From positions 1 through 44,805 of the forward strand of contig CAISPV010000031.1 in the NCBI GenBank assembly GCA_903887485.1: a stretch of DNA of 44,805 bases, given 5' to 3'. Positions 26,015 through 33,191 of the stretch are shown piece after piece. Position numbers and translations under genes: made by a program. Within the stretch, counting starts at the first letter, position 1. The number at the start of each line of letters is the position of its first letter. Source of the stretch: an uncultured Desulfobulbaceae bacterium (GTDB lineage Bacteria > Desulfobacterota > Desulfobulbia > Desulfobulbales > Desulfocapsaceae). The notes under the pieces were generated by a model that was given only the letters and a program-made list of their open reading frames with translations, was not told where the DNA came from and searched no databases.

Positions 26015-26461
26015 ATGTTTTCCAATCAAAAAGGCAATGCGGGAAAGCACATAAAGACTTTTTTGATAGGTGCTAATTTCTTCTTACTTATTGGAATTCT
26101 GTGCTTTGTGGGCATAAGAAAAAGCATCAAATTTGAATACATTGACCACCTGCCCACTGGTGCACCTTATGAGAAAACCAAATATATATACGAATGGCCG
26201 AATAATGTTGGTGTAGTACATGATGATAAAAACCTAATCAAAACAATATATGGCTATGATCCGATATTCACAAAAATTGCTGTTATTGATGGTGTAAGAA
26301 TTATTACCTTTGTAAATGCAGGTGCAATATTAAAAACGAACAGAGACTCAATACAGATTGATCAAAAGGATTCTAGGTACATGGGTTACATGGGAGCATG
26401 GACAGATTGCAGAGAGTTTTCAATTAATTCTGATGGTATAGTATTTGAACTCTGTGACTGA
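26015..26461 (+). CDS. AT-rich orphan membrane-anchored protein
   Basis: A 148-residue protein with one hydrophobic segment (about 17-35, FLIGANFFLLIGILCFVGI) after a short basic N-terminus, suggesting an anchor with the remaining 110 residues outside the cytoplasm. The C-terminal part is polar, rich in Ile, Asp, Asn and Tyr, and has two Cys near the end. No family is recognised. ATG 26015 follows AGGA at about 9 nt. Base composition is far more AT-rich than rsmB before it and the export operon after it, and codons such as AAA, ATA and AAT dominate, which suggests recent transfer. It starts 25 nt after rsmB but is probably not part of that gene's function. Confidence 0.6.
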   Translation: MFSNQKGNAGKHIKTFLIGANFFLLIGILCFVGIRKSIKFEYIDHLPTGAPYEKTKYIYEWPNNVGVVHDDKNLIKTIYGYDPIFTKIAVIDGVRIITFVNAGAILKTNRDSIQIDQKDSRYMGYMGAWTDCREFSINSDGIVFELCD

Positions 26462-26570
26462 AATGCCAAGACAAATAAAAAGTCATCTAACCTGTAGAGG
26501 TTTAATTAATAGTCTATCCACCCGAACCTGAGTCATTGCCAAGCCCATCCATGATAGAAATGGAGAATTC

Positions 26571-27731
26571 ATGTCTCAATACCGTATCCTCTGGATCAGC
26601 CTGACCGTTCTCCTGCTTGTCGGCGCCATTGTCTGGTACCGCCTTTCGCCCAAGGAGATTGAGGTCATTGTTGCGCCGGTGGAACGAGGCACTGTCGAAA
26701 AGGTTGTGGCCAATACCCGGGCCGGGACCCTGAAGGCCTGCCGTCAGGCCCATCTCTCTCCCGCCATCGGCGGCCAGCTCAACATCCTGGCCGTAAAGAA
26801 AGGGGACAAGGTTGAACAAGGCCAGCTCCTGCTGGAACTGTGGAACAAAGACCTTGTGGCTGAAAAACTACTGGCGGCCAGTGAGGCCAGAACGGCCCAG
26901 GCCCAGGCGGAATCAGCCCGGGTGCAGGCGGAAAACTCCAGCCGTGAGACCAAACGGCTCCAGCACCTGATAAAGATTGCCGCCATCTCCGAAGAAACCC
27001 TGGACAAGGCCAGAAGTCTAGCCGAGGCCCAGGAATTTACCTACCAGGCCGCCCTGGCCACCGCCGAGACCAGTGAGGCAAGGCAGGCTGTCATCACGGC
27101 CCAACTGGAGCGGACCCGCCTGGTGGCCCCCTTTCCCGGCATTATCGCCGAAATCCATGGGGAGCTCAACGAATATGTCACCCCCTCACCGCCCGGCATC
27201 CCCACCCTTCCCGCCATCGAACTGCTTGACGTCTCCTGTTTTTACGTGACTGCCCCTATTGATGAGGTTGATGCGGCCAAGATTAAGGTCGGCGACAAGG
27301 CCAGGATCACCATGGACGCCTTTGCTGACCAGCATTTTGCCGCCCGGGTCCGGCGGATTGCCCCTTATGTCCTGGATCTGGAAAAACAGGCCCGTACCGT
27401 CGAGGTGGAGGTGGAATTCACCGACCTGAAAGAAGGGCAAAACCTGCTGGCCGGATACAGCGCCGATGTGGAGATCATCCTTGAGGAACGCAGCAACACT
27501 CTGCGCATACCGACCCAGGCCCTGCTGCCGGGGAATAGGATCTATGTTTATCAGCCAAAAACAGGGCGCCTGGAAGAACGAACCATCCGGACCGGACTGA
27601 GCAACTGGGATAAAACCGAAGTCATTGAGGGGTTACAGCCAGGTGAACGGGTCGTCCTCTCCATCGATCAACCGGGCCTTAAAGACGGAATCCCGGCCAG
27701 GGTTTCGCCGGAGAAATCGACTAAGAAATGA
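26571..27731 (+). CDS. MacA/HlyD-type periplasmic adaptor protein
   Basis: A 386-residue membrane fusion protein of a MacAB-like exporter. The N-terminal anchor (residues 5-22, RILWISLTVLLLVGAIVWY) fixes it in the inner membrane. A biotinyl-lipoyl-like half follows (GGQLNILAVKKGDKVEQGQLL), then a helical hairpin of about 100-165 rich in Ala, Glu and Gln, the second lipoyl half (RTRLVAPFPGIIAEI), a beta-barrel (ISLIDEVDAAKIKVG type, seen as PIDEVDAAKIKVGDKARI) and a membrane-proximal end (IEGLQPGERVVLSID). GGAG lies 6 nt before the ATG. Its TGA overlaps the ATPase ATG by four bases, so adaptor and ATPase are made together. No outer-membrane TolC gene is in the window. Confidence 0.92.
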   Translation: MSQYRILWISLTVLLLVGAIVWYRLSPKEIEVIVAPVERGTVEKVVANTRAGTLKACRQAHLSPAIGGQLNILAVKKGDKVEQGQLLLELWNKDLVAEKLLAASEARTAQAQAESARVQAENSSRETKRLQHLIKIAAISEETLDKARSLAEAQEFTYQAALATAETSEARQAVITAQLERTRLVAPFPGIIAEIHGELNEYVTPSPPGIPTLPAIELLDVSCFYVTAPIDEVDAAKIKVGDKARITMDAFADQHFAARVRRIAPYVLDLEKQARTVEVEVEFTDLKEGQNLLAGYSADVEIILEERSNTLRIPTQALLPGNRIYVYQPKTGRLEERTIRTGLSNWDKTEVIEGLQPGERVVLSIDQPGLKDGIPARVSPEKSTKK

Positions 27732-28402
27732 TCAGTCTTCAAAACATTGAAAGGATCTTCCAGGTGGGCGACGAAGAGGTTCACGCCCTCCGTGATGTGT
27801 CCATGACCGCCACAGATGGTGACCATATCGCCATCATGGGGCCATCGGGATCGGGCAAGTCTTCCCTGCTCAATATTCTCGGCCTCCTTGATCGTCCTGA
27901 CACGGGTTCCTATGAACTGGATGGAGTTAAAGTTTCGGAACTGGATGAAAAAGAGCAGGCCCGGATCCGCCGCCACAAGATTGGCTTTGTCTTCCAGTTT
28001 TTTCATCTGGTGCCACGCCTGACCGCCTTTGACAATATCGCCCTGCCCCTGATGCTCGCAGGCATGAAGCAGGATGAGCGGCAGGCCAGAGTCACCGCCG
28101 CCCTGGCTGCCTTTGGTCTTGGCAATCGGGCCCAGCACCGGCCCGATCAACTCTCAGGCGGACAACGGCAGCGGGTGGCCATTGCCAGGGCGACGATCAT
28201 GCAGCCCTCGGTGATCCTGGCCGATGAGCCGACCGGCAACCTTGACCGCAATTCTGGAATCGAGGTGGTGGAGATCCTTGAAGAGCTGAACCGGCAAGGG
28301 ATCACCCTGATCATGGTCACCCACGACCCGGAACTGGGCAGGCGGGCCCAGCGCCAGATTCTGATGGTTGATGGCCGCATTGAAAGAGAGGCTGAAGGCT
28401 GA
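27728..28402 (+). CDS. MacB/LolD-type ABC transporter ATPase
   Basis: A 224-residue ABC ATPase that should power the two following permeases. Walker A GPSGSGKSS is at about residues 38-46, the Q-loop is VFQFFHLVPRLTAFDN, the signature LSGGQRQRVAIARA comes at about 142, Walker B VILADEPTGNLD follows, and the switch His is in MVTHDP. The sequence class is the lipoprotein/macrolide (LolD/MacB) group, which works with FtsX-type permeases. The last codons (EREAEG) are made of the intergenic heptamer repeat GGCTGAA, so the repeat array has spread into, or replaced, the natural 3' end of the gene. Confidence 0.94.
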   Translation: MISLQNIERIFQVGDEEVHALRDVSMTATDGDHIAIMGPSGSGKSSLLNILGLLDRPDTGSYELDGVKVSELDEKEQARIRRHKIGFVFQFFHLVPRLTAFDNIALPLMLAGMKQDERQARVTAALAAFGLGNRAQHRPDQLSGGQRQRVAIARATIMQPSVILADEPTGNLDRNSGIEVVEILEELNRQGITLIMVTHDPELGRRAQRQILMVDGRIEREAEG

Positions 28403-28525
28403 AGAGCGTCCGGCTATTCGCCGGACTGGAAGACTGAAGCTAACAACAAACGGGCCAAAGGCCCGCATACTTCGGTCTTCAGCCTTCAGCCTTCAGTCTT
28501 CAGCCTTCAACCTTCAGCCTTTTCC
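28389..28525. repeat. Inverted heptamer array (GGCTGAA / TTCAGCC) with hairpins
   Basis: A left arm of GGCTGAA-type heptamers (28389-28405 and 28430-28440) faces a right arm of seven or so CAGCCTT-type heptamers (28472-28522, with single-base variants such as CAGTCTT and CAACCTT). Between them are two more perfect hairpins, GTCCGGC/GCCGGAC (28408-28426) and CGGGCC/GGCCCG (28451-28465). The block fills the gap between ATPase and first permease genes and begins inside the ATPase gene's last codons. The same heptamer forms a similar inverted array at 37554-37641. Confidence 0.85.
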
Positions 28526-28534
28526 TAAAAAACC

Positions 28535-29740
28535 ATGCAGATCCGCGACATCCTTTCCTTCAGTCTGCTTGCAGCCACCGCCAATCGCGGCCGCACCCTG
28601 CTCATGCTGCTGGCCATGGCCATCGCGGTCAGCTCCGTTGTCGTCCTCATCTCTCTTGGCGACAGCGCCAGGCACTATGTGATCGACCAGTTTTCCACCC
28701 TCGGCACCAACCTTCTCATCGTCCTGCCTGGGCGCTCTGAGACCACCGGCGGCCCGCCGCCCCTGCTGGGCGCAACCCCCCGCGATCTTACCCTGGCAGA
28801 CGCCATGGCGCTGAACCGGGCCCGCACAGTCCGCCGGATTACGCCAATCATCGCCGGTTCCGCACCCATATCCGTCCGCAGTCTGGAGCGGGAGATGCTG
28901 GTGCTGGGCTCCACCTCCGAACTCTACGAGATTCGCCACCTTGCCTTGAGTCAGGGCTCCTTTCTCCCGCCAGGTGAGCCGACTCGGGCCGAGGCCGTCT
29001 GTGTGATCGGCCAGAAAGGCAAGAAAGAACTCTTTGGCAACCAGCCGGCCATTGGCAGGTGGCTGCGCATCGGGGACCGCCGTTTCCGGGTGATCGGGGT
29101 ACTGTCGTCCTCCGGCGTCTCACTCGGTGAGGATCTGGGAGAGGTGGTCATCATTCCGGTGGCTGCGGCGCAAGCGCTTTTCAACACCTCCTCACTGTTT
29201 CGTATCCTGGTGGAGGCCACCAGTCCAGAGGGGATTGAACAGACCCGGAAATCGATCCTCGACACCATCCGGGTTCGCCATGAGGGTGAGGATGATATCA
29301 CGGTCATTACCCAGGACGCGGTGCTGACCACCTTTGACCGGATCTTCAAGGCGCTGACCCTGTCGGTGGCCGGAATTGCCGCCATCAGCCTGGTCGTGGC
29401 CGGGATCATGATCATGAATGTCATGCTGGTGGCCGTCTCCAATCGCCGGGCCGAGATTGGTCTGCTCAAGGCCCTGGGGGCGTCACGAACACAGATCCTG
29501 GGGCTGTTTCTCACCGAATCAACCATCCTGTCATCGATCGGGGCCGGGATCGGGCTGGTCCTGGCCCTGCTCGGCATGCGGCTGGCGGCCTTTCTGTTTC
29601 CACAGTTTCCGCTGCAGCTTGCCCCCTGGTCATCGGCCATCTCTCTGGGAGTGGCCCTGATCACCGGGGTCGTCTTTGGCGTCTTACCGGCCCGCCGGGC
29701 GGCCGATCTGGAACCAGCCTTCGCCCTGATGCGACGCTGA
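28535..29740 (+). CDS. MacB/FtsX-type ABC transporter permease 1
   Basis: A 401-residue permease with four membrane helices in the usual MacB layout: one at about 20-42 (LLMLLAMAIAVSSVVVLISLG), a large periplasmic core domain of about 230 residues, and three helices in the C-terminal FtsX domain (around 275-300, 325-350 and 360-390), including the AEIGLLKALGASRTQILGLF stretch that contacts the ATPase. It ends with the typical VFGVLPARRAADLEPAFALMRR motif. No ATPase is fused, unlike E. coli MacB. It is separated from the ATPase gene by the heptamer array and from the second permease by 28 nt. No strong Shine-Dalgarno is visible. Confidence 0.92.
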   Translation: MQIRDILSFSLLAATANRGRTLLMLLAMAIAVSSVVVLISLGDSARHYVIDQFSTLGTNLLIVLPGRSETTGGPPPLLGATPRDLTLADAMALNRARTVRRITPIIAGSAPISVRSLEREMLVLGSTSELYEIRHLALSQGSFLPPGEPTRAEAVCVIGQKGKKELFGNQPAIGRWLRIGDRRFRVIGVLSSSGVSLGEDLGEVVIIPVAAAQALFNTSSLFRILVEATSPEGIEQTRKSILDTIRVRHEGEDDITVITQDAVLTTFDRIFKALTLSVAGIAAISLVVAGIMIMNVMLVAVSNRRAEIGLLKALGASRTQILGLFLTESTILSSIGAGIGLVLALLGMRLAAFLFPQFPLQLAPWSSAISLGVALITGVVFGVLPARRAADLEPAFALMRR

Positions 29741-29768
29741 CGTACAATACGGGCACGAGGGGCAAAAC

Positions 29769-30968
29769 ATGCAGATACAAGATTTTTTCCGGTACACCTT
29801 CAATGGCATTCGCGCCCAGCGCCTGCGCAGCTTTCTCACCACCCTGGGCATTGCAGTGGGGATTGGCGCCGTGGTCTTGCTCACCTCGCTGGGAGAAGGG
29901 TTGCATCGCTTTGTCCTCGCCGAATTCACCCAATTCGGCACCAACCTGATCGCCATCAACCCCGGCAAGGTGACCACCCATGGCGTCTCCGGGGCCCTGC
30001 TCAGCAACGTCCGGCCCTTAACCATCGAGGATACCGCGATCCTCAAGCAACTGCCCCAGATCCTTGATGTGGTCTCGGTGGTGCAGGGCAATGGCGCCAT
30101 TAAGGCCGGCGGACGCCAGCGGCGGGCCACCATCTATGGGGTGGATGCCTCTGCCGCCCGAGTCTGGAAGTTTGCTGTAGCCGCCGGTCGCTTTCTCCCC
30201 GATGATCCGCCGCGGTCAGCCCGCTCCTTTGTGGTCTTGGGCAGCAAGGTGCGACAGGAATTATTCGGCAGCAATCAGGCCTTGGGGATGCGAATCCGGA
30301 TCGGCGGCGAGCTGTTCCGGGTCATCGGTTCCATGGAGTCAAAAGGACAGATGCTGGGTTTTGATCTTGACGATGCCGTCTATATCCCTGCCGCCAAGGC
30401 CATGGCCCTGTTTAACCGGGAAAGTCTCATGGAGATAGACCTGCTCCATACCGCCGGCAGCAGTTCCAGCGTCGTGGCCGAGAAGGTCAGGAAGGCCTTG
30501 CAGGCCCGTCACGGCAAAGAGGATTTCACCATCACCACCCAGGAAAAGATGCTGGAGATCCTGGGCGGGGTGCTGAATACCCTGACCATTGCGGTCGGGG
30601 CGCTGGGAGGGATATCCTTGCTCGTTGGCGGGGTCGGCATCCTGACCATCATGTCGATCACCGTCAATGAACGAACCGGGGAAATCGGCCTGCTCAGGGC
30701 CATGGGGGTTGAACAAAGTCAGATCCTCACCCTCTTTCTGGGCGAGGCGGTGTTACTCGCCGCCATCGGCGGACTGGCCGGGCTGGGGCTCGGGGTAGGC
30801 GGGTCATGGCTTTTCAGCCTGGCAGTACCGGCCCTGCCCGCCCACATCTCCTGGACCTATGTCGCTTCCGCCGAGCTGCTGGCTGCCTTTGTCGGCCTGC
30901 TGGCCGGGGTCTTGCCCGCCCGCCGCGCCGCCAGACTCCATCCGGTTGAGGCGCTCCGTGCCGAATAA
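29769..30968 (+). CDS. MacB/FtsX-type ABC transporter permease 2
   Basis: A 399-residue paralogue of the preceding permease with the same layout: one N-terminal helix (FLTTLGIAVGIGAVVLLTSLG), periplasmic core, three C-terminal helices, the ATPase-contact stretch GEIGLLRAMGVEQSQILTLF and the end motif VLPARRAARLHPVEALRAE. Two different permeases with one ATPase and one adaptor point to a heterodimeric transporter rather than two homodimers. The substrate is unknown; relatives export macrolides, peptides, glycolipids or lipoproteins. It is the last gene of the unit, 274 nt before the next gene. Confidence 0.92.
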   Translation: MQIQDFFRYTFNGIRAQRLRSFLTTLGIAVGIGAVVLLTSLGEGLHRFVLAEFTQFGTNLIAINPGKVTTHGVSGALLSNVRPLTIEDTAILKQLPQILDVVSVVQGNGAIKAGGRQRRATIYGVDASAARVWKFAVAAGRFLPDDPPRSARSFVVLGSKVRQELFGSNQALGMRIRIGGELFRVIGSMESKGQMLGFDLDDAVYIPAAKAMALFNRESLMEIDLLHTAGSSSSVVAEKVRKALQARHGKEDFTITTQEKMLEILGGVLNTLTIAVGALGGISLLVGGVGILTIMSITVNERTGEIGLLRAMGVEQSQILTLFLGEAVLLAAIGGLAGLGLGVGGSWLFSLAVPALPAHISWTYVASAELLAAFVGLLAGVLPARRAARLHPVEALRAE

Positions 30969-31103
30969 GAGCGATTTTAGAGGTTGACGTTACCATTTCA
31001 CAACCGGACAACACGCTCCGTCCTGAACCGCCAACAGATTGAAACCGACATCCTCATTCCCGAGGCCCCAAAATACATTGCCATGCAAGCAATATCTCCC
31101 ACC

Positions 31104-31142
<39 letters not shown>

Positions 31143-31146
31143 ATTA

Positions 31147-31175
31147 TTGCATCTGGGAACTGAAGGCACTATACT
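31147..31175 (+). promoter_or_regulatory. Sigma-70-like promoter for the 239-residue unknown gene
   Basis: TTGCAT (31147-31152) and TATACT (31170-31175) are separated by exactly 17 nt, each one or two bases from consensus. The expected start of transcription is about 31182, giving a leader of about 60 nt before the ATG at 31243. The -35 box begins five bases after the end of the CTGAGCA array. Confidence 0.6.
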
Positions 31176-31242
31176 GCAATGATTATGGTCAAAAAGAGCG
31201 TTTACTTGGCAGAGAATAGCCCTCTACAAACAAGGTGGCTTC

Positions 31243-31962
31243 ATGTTGGATCTCAATACAACCCTGGCCTTTGAGGTCAAAAAAGAGATTGCCGATCGTT
31301 ATTTTGGATTTCGTAAAATCATTGAAGAGGACACCAATGCGTATCAACAAAACATCATTACGGAGGCGTTGGAGCTGGAGGAAAAAATCGGATTCGACCT
31401 TGTCCGGATTTATGTTCTGCTGCAGGATAATTCGCTGATCAATGATTTTTTCCGGATCACTGGTTTAGGCGAGATCCTTTTTTACGACCAATACATAAGC
31501 AAATCACCCACTATCAGAAAACGGGTGTTGGCAGATTTACCGGTACATGGTCTTACCCGGAAATGGCGCTTTCAAAATATGTTTTTTGATATTTACGACT
31601 CTCTGGAAAAACATGTCGCCGACTATCGGAACCGTATCCTGGAACTGGCCGAAGACCAGAAAACCATCAAGGAAGAGATCAATCTCTTTTATCAAAAAAA
31701 TGACATCAGCGGCATCATGCTTTTTCTCCGGGGCATGGATGGGACAACCCCTGGCAGTTCCGGCCCTATGGCTGGGGCTCTTGAGACCGATAACGCCATC
31801 ACCATGGAACAGAAAATGCGCATTCAGCCACCTGGGCCCGTTGAAAAGTTCCTGCCGGTCCTCTCTCCAATCCCGCCGGCCAAGAAAATCCACAACGAGC
31901 TGAAAAGGCTTGTGGACACAGCCTTCTCCCAACAGCCGGAATTTGATCCCAAAAAGCTCTAA
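31243..31962 (+). CDS. Hypothetical protein, helical, unrecognised
   Basis: A 239-residue soluble protein. Residues 1-150 are largely alpha-helical (KKEIADRYFGFRKIIEEDTNAY, then DIYDSLEKHVADYRNRILELAEDQKTIKEEINLFYQ, the latter a likely coiled coil). Residues 165-205 are a Pro/Gly/Ser/Ala-rich linker, and a short helical end (KKIHNELKRLVDTAF) closes the protein. There is no signal peptide, membrane segment or catalytic motif that I recognise. AAGGTGG lies just before the ATG and a good promoter lies upstream, so expression as a single gene is likely. It converges with the TIM-like gene. Confidence 0.7.
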   Translation: MLDLNTTLAFEVKKEIADRYFGFRKIIEEDTNAYQQNIITEALELEEKIGFDLVRIYVLLQDNSLINDFFRITGLGEILFYDQYISKSPTIRKRVLADLPVHGLTRKWRFQNMFFDIYDSLEKHVADYRNRILELAEDQKTIKEEINLFYQKNDISGIMLFLRGMDGTTPGSSGPMAGALETDNAITMEQKMRIQPPGPVEKFLPVLSPIPPAKKIHNELKRLVDTAFSQQPEFDPKKL

Positions 31963-32025
31963 GCCATTATCAGAAAATAAAGGCAACATGGAAACGCAAA
32001 GGCAGAAGAAGTACGGCAAGAAACC

Positions 32026-32730
32026 TTATTTTCGTTCCATAGCCCTTGCCATCTGCTCACAGATAGCCAGAAAGGATCCCACATCCAGGCTGGCCTCACC
32101 GACAAAGAGTCCTGCCAATTCCGGCAAGTGCACGTAATCCTTGACGTTGTCGGGCTCAAGGGAACCGCCATAGACCACCGGTCGGCCCGGCTGGATCTGG
32201 GAGATAATCCGCGCCGTTTCTGCGGCCTTTATTGGTGATTCGGGAATCCTGACCGTCATGGCATCCACCGGACCATAGGCAATAATCATCTCTTTGCCGT
32301 CACTGTCATTCAAGGCCTGAAGCTGCGCCTGGGCATAGGGCTGATCCACGCAAACAATGGGAATCAGGCCCACATCCACCGCCTCGCTCATCTTGCCGGC
32401 GACATCCTGTGAGGTCTCATGAAAATAGCGTCTCCTTTCCGAGTGGCCGATAATCACATACTCAACCAGATCCTTGACCATATCCGCCGCCACCGCCCCG
32501 GTATAGGAACCCCTGGGAAAAGGTGAGATATCCTGGGCCGCCAGGGACAGGTTTGCCAGCCCCAGGGTCTTCACATATTGCGACAGAGACTGCAGACAGA
32601 TAAAGGACGGGGCCACGATGATCTGCAGTCCCTCTACCGGACGATACCGTCTGGCGAATTCAGCAAACCAGTTGTGCGCCTCGTCACTCCCCTTGTTACA
32701 CTTCCAGTTGCCAATCACATATTTTTTCAT
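32026..32730 (-). CDS. Triosephosphate isomerase-like protein lacking the catalytic glutamate
   Basis: A 234-residue TIM barrel of the triosephosphate isomerase family. Asn8 and Lys10 in GNWKCN and the electrophile His96 in GHSERR are present, as are phosphate-binding loops near YGGSLEPDN and FVGEASLD. The stretch that normally reads AYEPVWAIGTG reads AYGPVDAMTV here: the catalytic base Glu is Gly153 (codon GGT, two changes from a Glu codon) and the loop 6 GTG is gone. Ordinary isomerase activity is therefore not expected. The first ATG fits the family start and GAGGG lies 7 nt before it; a GTG two codons upstream is less likely. It is the last gene of the minus-strand housekeeping series. 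A true tpiA is probably elsewhere in the genome. Confidence 0.88.
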   Translation of the reverse strand: MKKYVIGNWKCNKGSDEAHNWFAEFARRYRPVEGLQIIVAPSFICLQSLSQYVKTLGLANLSLAAQDISPFPRGSYTGAVAADMVKDLVEYVIIGHSERRRYFHETSQDVAGKMSEAVDVGLIPIVCVDQPYAQAQLQALNDSDGKEMIIAYGPVDAMTVRIPESPIKAAETARIISQIQPGRPVVYGGSLEPDNVKDYVHLPELAGLFVGEASLDVGSFLAICEQMARAMERK

Positions 32731-32809
32731 AATCACGCCCTCTTTCCGGTAGAAGTTTATGGAACGTCAAGGAGATCGGCGGAGCCCCTTCTTTTCAGAC
32801 CCTTGCGCG

Positions 32810-32832
32810 CCACCTTGGCAAAAGCAAGGTGG
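32810..32832. repeat. Hairpin directly after the DUF167 gene
   Basis: CCACCTTG pairs perfectly with CAAGGTGG (8 bp, 7-nt loop), abutting the stop codon of the DUF167 gene. There is no T-run on the minus strand, so it is a processing or attenuation hairpin rather than a clear terminator, before the TIM-like gene. Confidence 0.45.
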
Positions 32833-33153
32833 TTATTTGCAGGCAACCTCTTTGCGGGGCATCTCTGCCATAATCCGCTCCCTGATCGCCTCTGCGCTCA
32901 GCCCCTCAATAATGACCTGCTTGCGCCGTGACTGCTGTCCCTTATGGAGAATAACCTGCTGGCGGGCAATCTTGAAAAAAGAAGAAAAGAAAGTGATGAG
33001 GGCCTTATTCGCCGCGTCATCAACGGGTGGCGAGGTCAGGGCCAACTTGATGGCCTGGTCATGGATGCAGACCAAGCCATTACGGGAGGAGCGTGGTTGG
33101 ACGTAAATGGCAAGGAGTGACCTCCCGTCCGGCAAACGAGACAAAAAGGGCAT
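32833..33153 (-). CDS. yggU: DUF167/YggU family protein
   Basis: A 106-residue member of the DUF167 (YggU) family, small alpha-beta proteins of unknown role. The family pattern is clear: IYVQPRSSRNGLV at the first strand, ALTSPPVDDAANKALITFF at the helix, and then VILHKGQQSRRKQVIIEG. It follows the DivIVA-domain gene by 38 nt on the same strand; yggT and DUF167 genes lie together in many bacteria, which fits this order. Confidence 0.88.
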   Translation of the reverse strand: MPFLSRLPDGRSLLAIYVQPRSSRNGLVCIHDQAIKLALTSPPVDDAANKALITFFSSFFKIARQQVILHKGQQSRRKQVIIEGLSAEAIRERIMAEMPRKEVACK

Positions 33154-33191
33154 AAGGCTCTCTTTATCTCTCCTGGCGCCTGACAGACTGA

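Noticed and set aside
24955-26025. A 356-codon open frame opposite rsmB
   Set aside because: It is antisense to the conserved methyltransferase core, and its composition reflects the complementary codons.
28472-28522. Heptamer run as a CRISPR or coding repeat
   Set aside because: The period is 7 nt with no spacers, and no sensible frame with start and ribosome site crosses it.
32272-32274. Sequencing error as the cause of the missing Glu in the TIM-like protein
   Set aside because: Glu to GGT needs two base changes, and adjacent loop residues (the GTG) are also changed while the frame is intact.
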